Shown: positions 15,589 to 25,365, counted from the stretch's first letter. The stretch is 33,243 nt of DNA from Clostridia bacterium (GCA_017439545.1 JAFSIW010000048.1:1-33243); one strand, 5' to 3'. Notes: generated by a model from the letters alone, not told the origin. Translations and numbers: made by a program.

Positions 15589-17331
15589 TTATGCTTTGCC
15601 TACCACGATTCTAAGCACCTGCAGGGCATCGGCAGCATCGGCCTTACCGTCATCATTCAGATCCCCCGCCGTAAGTTGATCGGGCGTGAATTGCCGTTTG
15701 CCTACGGTATGCTGTAAAATCCACAGAGCGTCGGTAGCTTCGATCTGGTTGTTACCGTTTACGTCTCCCGAAAGCAAGCCAAGGGGTTTGCGATCAGACA
15801 GATAATCGCCGCTACACCAGCCCAGCATCACGCTACCGTCGGTATTGGTGCCGTAGCACATAAACCACCCGTCTACGTCGCCCCCAAGCAGAGTGACGGT
15901 TGAACCTTTGGGGAACCGACCTAACAGTTCACCGCTTGTAGTCGGCTTGGTACGGCAATTCAGATCATCATCACTGGTGTTGATTTTGGCAGTATAAGTA
16001 GCTGTCGGTTGCGCTACCGCTTGTATACAATCAATCGCAACCGCACCAAGCAATGAAGTAAAAACAATTTCGATGGTGGGCACTCGTGTTACCGTTTGCA
16101 GGGCGGGAACAGGCAGCGTGAGAGTATGCCAGCCGTCCGCAAGTCCCGTCAGATCATACTGCAACGTGGCTTCGTTCATATTAAGCTGTAGAACGGCGTT
16201 TTCGGATTGGGGAAGTTCCAGACACAAAGACATTTGTATAGAAGCGAATCCCGAACCGTTCCATTCGATGGGCATTTTCAAACTGCCGCCCAGATTCATT
16301 ACCACAGGCTCATCATACGAGTCGTAGTTTTTCGGGCTGAACACGATCACTGATTTATCGTCCATGTTCTCGGCGGTAACAGCAGTGTTGGCATCGGTAT
16401 AAATGCCGTTGAGGCGACTGCCGTCGGTCAAGGTGAGGATCGGCCATTGGAAGGTGGGCATCAACTCACCGAAATTGGATGCGCCGCCATAGCCGCCGTA
16501 TTGAGCGAGCATTGCCAGCAGGTCTTTCGGCTCGTTCACCCGCAAACGCAGATACACACCCGCTTGCACAGCGGCGGAATTGCCGCTGTAATATTTCATA
16601 TATTTGCCTTCTAATTGATATTTCTCAATGATCCATGCGTTACTGCCTGCCGATGCCGCCAGCATTGGATTGGTGCCGCTTTCCACCACGGCACCGCTTT
16701 CTTCATAGATGGCGGTGATCAGCGTTTGCTCCGGCGTGGTGGTCAAAGCACCTTGAGGCAAGGCTTCTTCTACCCGTCGCATAATGCCCATAAAGCCGGT
16801 GCGATTGGTATACGAGCCTAACCCGTGTTGCAAGGTGCGGGACCAGACTGCATTTTTCAAGGCGATACCGTATTGGTTTACATCCAGATTCAAATACTCC
16901 TGAAACGCCTTTACCGCCGGCAAGTAGTATTTTTCGCGGGTATACAGCCGTTGCAGGCGGTAAAAACCGCTTGCATCCTCGGCGGCAATGGCTTTCCATT
17001 GAGCATTGAAGTTGGTGCTGTAGGAATCCCCATCTTTCGCATAGGCGTCGCACAATCGGTTGCCCACGCTCACGCCCAATCCCGATGACACACACCATTT
17101 GGCGAAGACGAAGGGAACGCCCGATTTGCTGGCAAACTGATACGCGCCGTAGGAAGCGCCTCCCAGATCGCCGATGCCGCCGGAAATCAGACCGGGGTCA
17201 CCGTTGGACTCGTATTTTTGAGAAACAGTACCAAGAAGGGCATCTTCTAAAGGATCGAGTTCCTCCGCAAAAGCGGGTGGCACGACCCATAACAAACCAA
17301 GGACACACAGCAGTGCAATCACTCGTTTCAC
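15589..17331 (-). CDS. secreted lysozyme-like protein with SH3 domain and dockerin
   Basis: A 580-residue exported protein. Signal peptide about 1-22. The N-terminal region (about 30-290) contains SQKYESNGDPGLISGG...GGASYGAYQFASKSG, a pattern I associate with lysozyme-fold hydrolases of phage tails and peptidoglycan-degrading proteins; Glu41 is the candidate catalytic acid. A beta-rich module (about 330-445) follows, then a bacterial SH3 domain (about 447-515, LNCRTKPTTSGELLG and GWFMCYG...LGWCSGDYL), which often binds cell wall, and a dockerin (about 516-580; DVNGNNQIEATDALWIL, DLNDDGKADAADALQVL). The start is GTG at 17329-17331, fixed by AGGAGG 7 bases upstream; no ATG fits. It begins 11 bp after the polC stop, so it shares the polC transcript. 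Peptidoglycan hydrolysis is inferred. Confidence 0.82.
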   Translation of the reverse strand: MKRVIALLCVLGLLWVVPPAFAEELDPLEDALLGTVSQKYESNGDPGLISGGIGDLGGASYGAYQFASKSGVPFVFAKWCVSSGLGVSVGNRLCDAYAKDGDSYSTNFNAQWKAIAAEDASGFYRLQRLYTREKYYLPAVKAFQEYLNLDVNQYGIALKNAVWSRTLQHGLGSYTNRTGFMGIMRRVEEALPQGALTTTPEQTLITAIYEESGAVVESGTNPMLAASAGSNAWIIEKYQLEGKYMKYYSGNSAAVQAGVYLRLRVNEPKDLLAMLAQYGGYGGASNFGELMPTFQWPILTLTDGSRLNGIYTDANTAVTAENMDDKSVIVFSPKNYDSYDEPVVMNLGGSLKMPIEWNGSGFASIQMSLCLELPQSENAVLQLNMNEATLQYDLTGLADGWHTLTLPVPALQTVTRVPTIEIVFTSLLGAVAIDCIQAVAQPTATYTAKINTSDDDLNCRTKPTTSGELLGRFPKGSTVTLLGGDVDGWFMCYGTNTDGSVMLGWCSGDYLSDRKPLGLLSGDVNGNNQIEATDALWILQHTVGKRQFTPDQLTAGDLNDDGKADAADALQVLRIVVGKA

Positions 17332-17342
17332 GGCAAGACCTC

Positions 17343-20300
17343 CTAAAAGAAACTGATTTGCAGGCTTTTGGGAATCCCCTCCAACGCGCCCATGGAATCC
17401 AATGCTTCCATGACGGTTTTGGACACCCCTGCACGGGACTGAATATCATCCCAACACATAAAGTTGCCTTCTTTGGCGGCTTCTTCCAGCCCGAAAGCGG
17501 CCGAGTCCCCTACCCCTTGAATAGAACCGAAGGGTAGGCGGATCTTCCCGTCTTCTACCACGTAGCGGGTAGCGGCGGATTTTTGCAGATCCACAGGCAG
17601 GAACTGCACCCCGCGGGACATGGCTTCGTTAATGATCTGCAAGGTAACGTAGGTGGTTTTTTCTTTGGCAGATGCGGTTTTATCCCGCTCTTTGGCTTCG
17701 ATCTTCCGCATTTCTGCCCGTACACCCGAAAGCCCCTGATTGATGATTACTGCGTCGCAATCCTCCCCCCGCACCGTAAAGTATGCGGCGTAGAATTCCA
17801 GCGGGCGATGAACTTTATACCAACCAAGCCGCAAAGCCGCGATCATATAAGCGGCGGCGTGGGCTTTGGGGAACATATATTTGATCTTAAAGCAAGAATC
17901 AATATACCATTGGGGTACATCATGTTCTTTCATGGCATTGATGTGTTCTTCGGTAAGCAGTTTTGTTGCCTTCCCTTTACGGACGATTTCCATAATTTTG
18001 AACGCCATTTGAGGGTCTAATCCTTTGTGGATCAGATACACCATAATACTGTCACGGGTACCGATAACCTCGGAAATGGTACAAGTGCCGTTGGCAATCA
18101 GGTCTTGCGCATTGCCCAGCCACACGTCAGTACCGTGGGAAAGCCCCGAAATCTGCAACAGGTCGGTGAAGTTTTTGGGCTTGGAGTCCACGATCATTTG
18201 CACCACAAAGCTGGTTCCAAGTTCCGGCAGAGAAAGGGTGCCCACAGGACAACCGATATCTTGCTGGCTGACCCCCAATGCGGCAGGCGACTCAAACAGA
18301 CTCATAACGTCGGGATCGCTCATGGGCACGGTGGACACGGGAATGCCGGTGTAGTCTTCTAAATATTTATAGATGGTGGGAACATCATGCCCCAACTCAT
18401 CCAGTTTGAGCAGCAGGTCGTGCATAGAACGGAAGTCGAAGTGAGTGGTCTGGGTGGTGCTCTTCACGTCATTGGCAGGGCGCTGAATGGGACAAAAGTC
18501 GTAAATTTCGTGGGTGGCAGGTACCACCACCATCCCGCCGGGATGTTGTCCCGTGGTACGTTTTACCCCTTCACAGCCTGCGGCGAGACGAGCCACCTCG
18601 GCCTTGGTGAACATCAGTCCCCGCTCTTCTTCGTATTTCTTTACATAACCAAAAGCGGTTTTTTCGGCAACACCCGAAATAGTGCCTGCCTTAAACACGT
18701 TTTCACTACCGAACAGGGTTTCGGTATATTTATGAACTTTGGATTGGACTTCCCCTGCAAAGTTCAAGTCAATATCGGGAACTTTATCCCCCTTAAACCC
18801 AAGGAAGGTTTCAAAAGGAATATCGTGACCGTCACGGTTCATGGGTTGACCGCATTCGGGGCAATCCTTGGGGGGCAGGTCAAAGCCCGAGCCGATGGAA
18901 CCGTCTTCAATAAACTCGCTATGTTTACAGTTGGGGCAAATGTAGTGAGGCGGCAAGGGGTTTACCTCTGAAATGCCTGCCATAATGGCGGCAAAAGAGG
19001 AGCCAACCGACCCACGGGAGCCAACCAGATAGCCGTTATCGTTAGAATATTTTACCAGTTTTTGGGCGGAAATATACATCACCGAGAAGCCGTTACCAAT
19101 AATGGCGTCCAACTCCCGTTGCAGGCGGTTTTGTACTAATTCCGGCAAAGGATCGCCGTATATTTCTTTGGCTCTGGACCAGGTAATATCCCGCAGCAGA
19201 TCCTCTGATCCTTCAATGGAGGGCGGAAAACTTTTGTCAACGGGGAACGGTTCTACCGTTTCGTCTACCATATCCGCAATTTTATTGGGATTGGTAATGA
19301 CCACCTCTTTGGCCCGTTCTTCACCCAAATAGGCAAATTCGCTGAGCATTTCGTCGGTGGTGCGATAATACAGAGGGGCTTGTTGGTCGGCGTCGGAAAA
19401 CTTTTGCGCCGCCATAATAATGGCGCGGTAAATGGCATCTTCTTTATTGAGAAAATGTACGTCCCCCGTGGCGCAAACCGGTTTGCCCAATTGATCGGCA
19501 ATGTCGATCACCTTGCGGTTTAAGTCTTGCAGGTCTTTATCAGTCAGCAAATGCTCAAACCGTTTTAAGGTGGCTTCTGCCTTATCCCGCGCGGCTTGCT
19601 TTTTGGCTTCTTCGATCCGCTTGATGTAGTTTTCTTTACGAAGCATAAAAGCGTTGTTGGCGGTAGGCTGAATCTCTAAATAATCATAAAACTCGGCGAT
19701 CTGCTTTAATTCTTCATCGCTTTTTTTATCAATGATAGCTTGGAACAATTCCCCTTGTTCGCAAGCGCTGCCGAAGATCAATCCCTCGCGATGGTTTATC
19801 AAGTCGCTTTTGGTCAGCAACGGGCGCACGTGAAACTGATCTACGTGGGATTTAGAAATGAGTTTATACAAATTCTTTAACCCCACCGCATCTTTTACCA
19901 AAATGATAAAGTGATAGCGTTTGATATTTTTGCGGTCTTCGATCAGATCGGGATGATGGGCATCGGGAATCATATATGCCTCAACCCCGTAAATGATCTT
20001 GATATTGCCGCCGCTTTTTACAATGTTGCGACGGGTTTCAGCCGCTTCGGGGAAGGCGTGCACCACACCGTGGTCGGTAATGGCAATGGCGGGATGCCCG
20101 CAGTTATAAGCTTTCATCACCAGATCTTTGGCGGCAGACATACCGTCCATTTCAGACATATTGGTATGCAAATGCAGTTCTACCCGTTTTTCGAGGGCAT
20201 CGTCAAACACCTTGACCTTTTGCAACGTGGCGATGGAAAAGGGGTAAAAAATATCTTCTTTGGCATATTCGTCATAATTGATCTTGCCGAACATCATCAC

Positions 20301-21152
20301 GCAGGTGCCTTTTTTGATCTTATCTTCAAAAACGCCGTATTGCGCACTGGCCTTTTCGGCGGCGATTTTGGCAGTATACGATCCTGTTTGGTCGGTGAGC
20401 ATAAAGGTAAACCGACAGGTGCGACCGTCACGGGTGTCTCGGCTGTCTACGCTGAAGATTTCGCCCCAAATGCAGGCAGTACCGTCATCGGGAGACACTT
20501 CCTTGATGGGCTTGGGATTTTTAGGCATCCGATTGCCGTAGATGAGCTTAGCCGATTCGGCATAATAAGGTAAACCGTCAGCAGAAGGGCCCGAGAACTT
20601 TACCTCTTTGGGTTTTTCCTGCTTCTCGTCCGCCTTTTTTTGAATGGCTTCCTCCCGCTTGGTCATTTCGGACTGATCCAGCAGGATATCGCCCCCGATC
20701 ACAAGGGAGATCTCACGACCAAACCACCCGCGGCAAAGGGCAGAAAAGGCTTCCTCCACGTGGGCGGTTTTTAACACCCCCGCTCCCCCGTGAGCCAAGG
20801 TCACAGTCACCCGATTGGCCTCAACTGATACGGCGGCATTTTCTAACACGCCTACGATCATAGGCTTTTTTTCTTTTATGTATGACAACATATCCGCAAC
20901 CGAATCACTGTTGTACCAAGCGGCGTTAGGAGTGGGAATCAGTCGCATAGAGCGCAAAGCCAGCGCCTTTGCCACTTGTTGCTCGGTTTGCTCCACGATT
21001 CGTTGGCTAACGTATTGCCTTGTTATAATAACGGCATCCACCCGACGGTCTTCGGCCGAAAAATCCAGCCGCTCCACCGTAGTATCTGCCGGTAGTTGAC
21101 AGTTGTTTTGAGAAAATACAGCGCCAAAGCATTCAACAAAACGCATATTCAT
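17343..21152 (-). CDS. polC: DNA polymerase III alpha subunit, PolC type, apparently without exonuclease domain
   Basis: A 1269-residue replicative polymerase, versus about 1440 for typical PolC. Seen in order: N-terminal domain (about 1-200), OB fold (about 224-315, TACIWGEIFSVDSRDTRDG), PHP domain starting VELHLHTNMSEMDGMS (about 324) with ITDHGVVHAFPE, palm and fingers with the catalytic PDIDLNF, a zinc site (CPNCKHSEF...CPECGQP), KRTTGQHPGGM, and the C-terminal ISGLSHGTDVWLGNAQ and KIKYMFPKAHAAAY. In typical PolC the PHP segment is interrupted after GVEA... by a DEDDh exonuclease of about 170 residues (VVFDVETTGL and so on). Here GVEAYMI runs within about 20 residues into YHFIILVKDAVGLKNLYKL, so that insert is absent. 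Frame is continuous. It follows ispG by 7 bp with AAGGA upstream, and is followed by two dockerin genes. Confidence 0.96.
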   Translation of the reverse strand: MNMRFVECFGAVFSQNNCQLPADTTVERLDFSAEDRRVDAVIITRQYVSQRIVEQTEQQVAKALALRSMRLIPTPNAAWYNSDSVADMLSYIKEKKPMIVGVLENAAVSVEANRVTVTLAHGGAGVLKTAHVEEAFSALCRGWFGREISLVIGGDILLDQSEMTKREEAIQKKADEKQEKPKEVKFSGPSADGLPYYAESAKLIYGNRMPKNPKPIKEVSPDDGTACIWGEIFSVDSRDTRDGRTCRFTFMLTDQTGSYTAKIAAEKASAQYGVFEDKIKKGTCVMMFGKINYDEYAKEDIFYPFSIATLQKVKVFDDALEKRVELHLHTNMSEMDGMSAAKDLVMKAYNCGHPAIAITDHGVVHAFPEAAETRRNIVKSGGNIKIIYGVEAYMIPDAHHPDLIEDRKNIKRYHFIILVKDAVGLKNLYKLISKSHVDQFHVRPLLTKSDLINHREGLIFGSACEQGELFQAIIDKKSDEELKQIAEFYDYLEIQPTANNAFMLRKENYIKRIEEAKKQAARDKAEATLKRFEHLLTDKDLQDLNRKVIDIADQLGKPVCATGDVHFLNKEDAIYRAIIMAAQKFSDADQQAPLYYRTTDEMLSEFAYLGEERAKEVVITNPNKIADMVDETVEPFPVDKSFPPSIEGSEDLLRDITWSRAKEIYGDPLPELVQNRLQRELDAIIGNGFSVMYISAQKLVKYSNDNGYLVGSRGSVGSSFAAIMAGISEVNPLPPHYICPNCKHSEFIEDGSIGSGFDLPPKDCPECGQPMNRDGHDIPFETFLGFKGDKVPDIDLNFAGEVQSKVHKYTETLFGSENVFKAGTISGVAEKTAFGYVKKYEEERGLMFTKAEVARLAAGCEGVKRTTGQHPGGMVVVPATHEIYDFCPIQRPANDVKSTTQTTHFDFRSMHDLLLKLDELGHDVPTIYKYLEDYTGIPVSTVPMSDPDVMSLFESPAALGVSQQDIGCPVGTLSLPELGTSFVVQMIVDSKPKNFTDLLQISGLSHGTDVWLGNAQDLIANGTCTISEVIGTRDSIMVYLIHKGLDPQMAFKIMEIVRKGKATKLLTEEHINAMKEHDVPQWYIDSCFKIKYMFPKAHAAAYMIAALRLGWYKVHRPLEFYAAYFTVRGEDCDAVIINQGLSGVRAEMRKIEAKERDKTASAKEKTTYVTLQIINEAMSRGVQFLPVDLQKSAATRYVVEDGKIRLPFGSIQGVGDSAAFGLEEAAKEGNFMCWDDIQSRAGVSKTVMEALDSMGALEGIPKSLQISFF

Positions 21153-21159
21153 TATTCAA

Positions 21160-22218
21160 TCAGTCCTTCATCAAATTATGTAATTCTTCTTTTAGTCCGT
21201 TTAACAATTGGTCTTCGGGCAGTTTGCGCAGGATCTCACCTTTTTTGAAGATGACACCGCAACCGTCGCCGCCCGCAATGCCGATATCGGCTTCTTTGGC
21301 CTCACCGGGGCCGTTGACCACACAGCCCATCACCGCCACCTTAATGGGGCGATCCACCGTTTCTAACAGTTCTTCTACCTGAGCGGCCAGACCGATCAGG
21401 TCAATTTTAGTCCGCCCGCAGGTGGGACAGGACACAAGGGTTGCTCCTTCCCGTCGCAAGCCGATGGCTTTGAGCAAGCGACGCGCGGCGATCACCTCTT
21501 CCACAGGATCATCGGTCAAGGAAATACGAATGGTATCCCCAATGCCCGAAAGAAGCAATCCACCGATACCTGCGGCCGATTTCATAATCCCCATTTGCTT
21601 GGTGCCCGCTTCGGTCACCCCCAAATGGAGGGGATAATCGCATTTCTCGCTTAGAATGCGATAGGTTTCAAAGGTATTTTGCACGTCCGACGATTTGGCG
21701 GAAATGACAATATCGGTAAAATCAAATTTTTCTAAAAGGGAAGCGTGATACAAGGCGCTTTCAGCCAAGGCGGCAGGAGTAGGTCCACCGTATTTTGCCA
21801 GCAAATGCTTTTCGGTAGAGCCGGAATTTACCCCGATACGAATGGGAATCCCTGCGCTCTTGCAAGCATCCGCTACCGCTTTGACCTTCGTTTCATCCCC
21901 AATGTTGCCGGGATTGATGCGGATCTTATCCACACCCGCTCCAACGCAGGCAAGGGCAATGCGATAATCAAAGTGAATATCCGCTACAATAGGGCAGGAA
22001 ACCGCTTGCTTTAAGGCGGCAATCAGCGGCACGTTCTCTAACGTGGGAACGGCGGCGCGAATGATCTCGCAGCCCGCCTGCTCTAAGGCAATTGCTTGTT
22101 TTACGCTGCCTTCCATGTCGTCTGCAGGGCGATTGAGCATAGATTGCACCGTAACGGGAGCACCGCCGCCTATGGCAACGCCACCCACCGTAACTTGTTT
22201 TGACAAACGCCCTTGCAT
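21160..22218 (-). CDS. ispG: 4-hydroxy-3-methylbut-2-enyl diphosphate synthase IspG (GcpE)
   Basis: A 352-residue Fe-S enzyme of the MEP isoprenoid pathway that converts MEcPP to HMBPP. Seen: VQSMLNRPADD near the N terminus, ADIHFDYRIAL, KIRINPGNIG, and the [4Fe-4S] ligands in the C-terminal domain, SCPTCGRT (two Cys) and MGCVVNGPGE (one Cys and the Glu). The start follows GAGGAGG with 8-base spacing, 4 bp after the rseP stop. It sits in the same transcript as dxr (same pathway) and uppS/cdsA (lipid precursors). Confidence 0.96.
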   Translation of the reverse strand: MQGRLSKQVTVGGVAIGGGAPVTVQSMLNRPADDMEGSVKQAIALEQAGCEIIRAAVPTLENVPLIAALKQAVSCPIVADIHFDYRIALACVGAGVDKIRINPGNIGDETKVKAVADACKSAGIPIRIGVNSGSTEKHLLAKYGGPTPAALAESALYHASLLEKFDFTDIVISAKSSDVQNTFETYRILSEKCDYPLHLGVTEAGTKQMGIMKSAAGIGGLLLSGIGDTIRISLTDDPVEEVIAARRLLKAIGLRREGATLVSCPTCGRTKIDLIGLAAQVEELLETVDRPIKVAVMGCVVNGPGEAKEADIGIAGGDGCGVIFKKGEILRKLPEDQLLNGLKEELHNLMKD

Positions 22219-22222
22219 GCCA

Positions 22223-23329
22223 TTAGCCTCCTCGAATCAATCGAATAATATCGTTGCCGGTAATAACGAGAATCAGACCCAGCAACAGCACGAGACCCGC
22301 GCCGTGCACCCAGCCCTCATACTTTTGAGGTACAGGACGACGAAAGATCACTTCAAACAATAAAAATACCAGCCGACCGCCGTCTAACGCGGGCAGGGGC
22401 ATTAAGTTGACGATACCCAAATTGATGGTGATCATTGCCATAATGTAGAACACCATATCCAGTCCCACGTTGCTGTCTTTGCTGACGGCATTGCTGACCG
22501 TCTCGCTGACGGTGGACACCACCCCAACGGGACCCATCAATTCATTCATACCAAACCGACCGCCGATCAGGTCGATGAGGCTCATCCACACCACGCGCCC
22601 TACCGAAAATGACTCCATCACGGTGCTTTTGATAAAGGTGAGAGGCTTTTTGACAGACATTTTTTCATTCATTACCGCAAAATCAGCCTGAATGTAGGTT
22701 TTGCCGTCTACCTCTTGGGTGGCAAAGGTAACACCGTCCAGCTTGACGGTTTCACCGTCCCGATCCACCACCATGGCAAGGGTATTGTCTTTGCTTGCCA
22801 TCATCATATAAGATAGGTCGGAAGCACAGAACACCCGTCGACCGTCCACCGACACAATGGTATCGCCGGGGCGCAGACCGCTTTGGTAGCTGGGCGCATC
22901 TTTCACAAAGCCGTAGATCTGAGTGGTGAAAAAACTGCCTTGAATGCTCAGCATGATCCCTACCAGAATCAGACCCAACAGCAGGTTATTGATCGCCCCT
23001 GCCGCAATGATCAGCATACGTTGCCACGCCCGCTTTTTTTGAAAAGAACGGTCACTTTGGCTGTCGGTATCCTCCCCTTCCATGGCGCAATAGCCGCCAA
23101 AGGGAACCAACCGCAGAGCATACAAAGTGTCTTTTCCCTGCTTTTTCAGCAAAGCGGGACCGAAGCCTACCGAAAACTCATTGACCTGCACCTTGAACAG
23201 CTTGGCAAAAAAGAAGTGGCCGAATTCGTGGATGACCACCACAATACCAAACAGCAAGATCGCCACGGCGATGGGCCAGGCTGTATGCCAGATTTTTGCT
23301 ACCACATCGGTAAACGACGCTACCATCAT
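22223..23329 (-). CDS. rseP: RIP metalloprotease RseP/YluC
   Basis: A 368-residue site-2 protease. The zinc motif HEFGH lies near residue 35 in the first transmembrane helix, one PDZ domain occupies about 130-210 (PSYQSGLRPGDTIVSVDG), and the C-terminal NLMPLPALDGGR contains the third zinc ligand Asp. It cleaves membrane-bound regulators or leftover signal peptides within the membrane. Start choice: the frame opens with GTG inside the ribosome binding site (AGGTGAAGTAT), so the ATG at 23327-23329 is better; the adjacent ATG at 23324-23326 is equally possible. It follows dxr by about 14 bp. Confidence 0.93.
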   Translation of the reverse strand: MMVASFTDVVAKIWHTAWPIAVAILLFGIVVVIHEFGHFFFAKLFKVQVNEFSVGFGPALLKKQGKDTLYALRLVPFGGYCAMEGEDTDSQSDRSFQKKRAWQRMLIIAAGAINNLLLGLILVGIMLSIQGSFFTTQIYGFVKDAPSYQSGLRPGDTIVSVDGRRVFCASDLSYMMMASKDNTLAMVVDRDGETVKLDGVTFATQEVDGKTYIQADFAVMNEKMSVKKPLTFIKSTVMESFSVGRVVWMSLIDLIGGRFGMNELMGPVGVVSTVSETVSNAVSKDSNVGLDMVFYIMAMITINLGIVNLMPLPALDGGRLVFLLFEVIFRRPVPQKYEGWVHGAGLVLLLGLILVITGNDIIRLIRGG

Positions 23330-23343
23330 ATACTTCACCTAAA

Positions 23344-24489
23344 TCAATTAAAATGTTGCAACACCAATTCTCTGGCTGTTGCATCCGCCTGCAAGACCTG
23401 TTCTACCGTTTGATAGTCCCGATCAAAGGAGGCGGTAAGTACCAGACGCACGGCTTCTTCAATTTGCAAAAAGCCGATCTTTCCCCCTAAAAACATTGCC
23501 ACGGCCTGCTCGTTTGCGCCGTTGACCGCCGCAGGAAACAACCCGCCCAATCGAATGGCTTCTTCCGCCGCCGCAAGACACCCAAAGGTCTCCCGATCGG
23601 GCTGACAGAAGGTCAACCGACCAAACTCGCCCAAGCTCAGCCGCTTAATGGGCGACGGAATACGATGAGGATAGGTCAGCGCATACTGAATGGGCACTCG
23701 CATATCGGGATGGGACAATTGAGCAAGCATAGCCCCGTCTTTCCATTCCACCAAAGAGTGCACGATGCTCTCGGGATGGATGACCACCTGAATCTGATCG
23801 GGCGTTACGTCAAACAAATGGAGGGCTTCGATTACCTCCAGTCCCTTGTTCATCATGGTAGCGGAATCAATGGAAATTTTTTGCCCCATCGACCAATTGG
23901 GGTGCTTGAGAGCCTGTTCCTTGGTTACCGTAGCAAGTTCTGCTCTTGTTTTACCCAAAAACGGACCGCCGGATGCCGTAAGCACCACACTTTGCAGATC
24001 CTCTTTGGGAGAATTTTGTATACATTGAAAAACAGCGGAATGCTCGCTGTCCACCGGCAGAATATTCCGTCCCAGTTTTCGGGCGGTATCCATCACCAAA
24101 GCGCCGCCGGTCACCAAGGTTTCTTTATTGGCAAGGGCGATATGAGAGCCGGCCTCAAGCGCTGTGAGAGTAGGTAGCAAGCCTGCAATACCCACCAAGG
24201 CGTTGAGCACCGTATGGTGCCCCATTGCCGCCAGTTCCAGCACGCCTTGCCGACCGCTCAGTACTTTGGTGGCGGTATCTGCTACCCGCACCTTTAAGTC
24301 GGCGGCTTTTTGCTCGTCTTCCACCGCCGCAAATTCGGGGTGGAAACGGCGAATCTGTTGCTCCAACAAATCAATATTACGGGCGGCTGCCAATGCGCAC
24401 ACCCGAAAATCGGTTTGTTCGATAATATCCAAACATTGGGTTCCGATGGAGCCGGTGGAACCCAAAATACATAAGGTCTTTTTTTCCAT
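23344..24489 (-). CDS. dxr: 1-deoxy-D-xylulose-5-phosphate reductoisomerase
   Basis: A 381-residue enzyme that makes MEP from DXP using NADPH, the committed step of the MEP pathway. Seen: the nucleotide loop GSTGSIGTQ, ALANKETLV, the metal and substrate residues in PVDSEHSA, TASGGPF, HPNWSMGQKISIDSATMMNKGLEVIEA, and the C-terminal helical region AVNGANEQAV. The ATG at 24487-24489 lies 5 bp after the cdsA stop; GGTGA overlapping that stop serves as ribosome binding site, so translation is coupled. Confidence 0.96.
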   Translation of the reverse strand: MEKKTLCILGSTGSIGTQCLDIIEQTDFRVCALAAARNIDLLEQQIRRFHPEFAAVEDEQKAADLKVRVADTATKVLSGRQGVLELAAMGHHTVLNALVGIAGLLPTLTALEAGSHIALANKETLVTGGALVMDTARKLGRNILPVDSEHSAVFQCIQNSPKEDLQSVVLTASGGPFLGKTRAELATVTKEQALKHPNWSMGQKISIDSATMMNKGLEVIEALHLFDVTPDQIQVVIHPESIVHSLVEWKDGAMLAQLSHPDMRVPIQYALTYPHRIPSPIKRLSLGEFGRLTFCQPDRETFGCLAAAEEAIRLGGLFPAAVNGANEQAVAMFLGGKIGFLQIEEAVRLVLTASFDRDYQTVEQVLQADATARELVLQHFN

Positions 24490-24494
24490 TCTTA

Positions 24495-25364
24495 TCACCG
24501 AATGATCAACGGCCACACCTGCATGGTCATAGAAACCACCAGATACACGAAAGGTGCCACCAACAAAATACTGTCAAACCGATCCATTACCCCGCCGTGA
24601 CCGGGCATAATGTTGCCAAAGTCCTTCACGTGGCAGGAACGCTTGATGTAAGAGGCAGACAAATCGCCAAGAGTACCCAAAAAGGCCGCTACAAAAGCAA
24701 TAATCAGCATCAAAGGGATGTTAATGGTTGCGCCTGCTGAGATTTTAGGCAGCATATACACCGCCGAAAGTCCCCACATACCCAGCATATTGAACACCAC
24801 GCCGCCGATAAAACCTTCCACCGTCTTTTTCGGGCTGATCTCAGGAGACAGCTTATGCTTGCCCAAAAACCGACCGGTAAAATAGGCGCCGGTATCAGCA
24901 AGCCAAGAACAGCAACATGCCGTCACCAACAAAAACACTCCGTCACGCTTGGCAAGACCAAAGGCGTCGGTCAAGCCCAAATCCCGCAGGCGAATGAGCA
25001 TAGAAAAGGCGAAAGGAATCAGCACAGTGAGCATAAACAGCAGGCTGATATCCCGCAAGGCGATTTCCTTACGCTTATGGAGCATCACCGACAGCATAAA
25101 CACCGCATAGGCAAAAATCACGATACCTGCATAAGGACGGATGAAACCCACCGTTGTGAACGGAATGAAAGCGGCGAATATAATACTGGTAATGGTCAGC
25201 GGTTTATGAGAAATAAACTTGGTGGCCATAAAGATCTCGCCCACCGACACTGCCGCCAGCAGGCTGACCACAATGTTGAACAGATACTTGTACTCGTCGC
25301 TCACAAACAGCACGGCGATCATTAACAAGACACCCACGGTTGCGCTGATAATTCGTTTAAACAT
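24495..25364 (-). CDS. cdsA: phosphatidate cytidylyltransferase CdsA
   Basis: A 289-residue polytopic membrane enzyme that forms CDP-diacylglycerol from phosphatidic acid and CTP. About eight hydrophobic segments are present. The family signature is seen near the end (GDLSASYIKRSCHVKDFGN and PGHGGVMDRFDS), preceded by SPKKTVEGFIGG. The frame can be opened five codons earlier at TTG, but GGAGG lies 8 bases before the ATG at 25362-25364, which is the better start. One base separates it from the uppS stop. Confidence 0.95.
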   Translation of the reverse strand: MFKRIISATVGVLLMIAVLFVSDEYKYLFNIVVSLLAAVSVGEIFMATKFISHKPLTITSIIFAAFIPFTTVGFIRPYAGIVIFAYAVFMLSVMLHKRKEIALRDISLLFMLTVLIPFAFSMLIRLRDLGLTDAFGLAKRDGVFLLVTACCCSWLADTGAYFTGRFLGKHKLSPEISPKKTVEGFIGGVVFNMLGMWGLSAVYMLPKISAGATINIPLMLIIAFVAAFLGTLGDLSASYIKRSCHVKDFGNIMPGHGGVMDRFDSILLVAPFVYLVVSMTMQVWPLIIR

Positions 25365-25365
25365 A

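Noticed and set aside
11361-17331. Dockerin/permease genes as a mobile island inside the housekeeping block
   Set aside because: No transposase, integrase, terminal repeats or obvious base-composition break was seen; spacing to polC is 11 bp, which suggests a stable operon.
19908-19980. Loss of the PolC exonuclease by frameshift or assembly error
   Set aside because: The reading frame is continuous and both flanks align to PolC without disruption, so a clean in-frame absence is more likely. A collapsed assembly cannot be excluded without reads.
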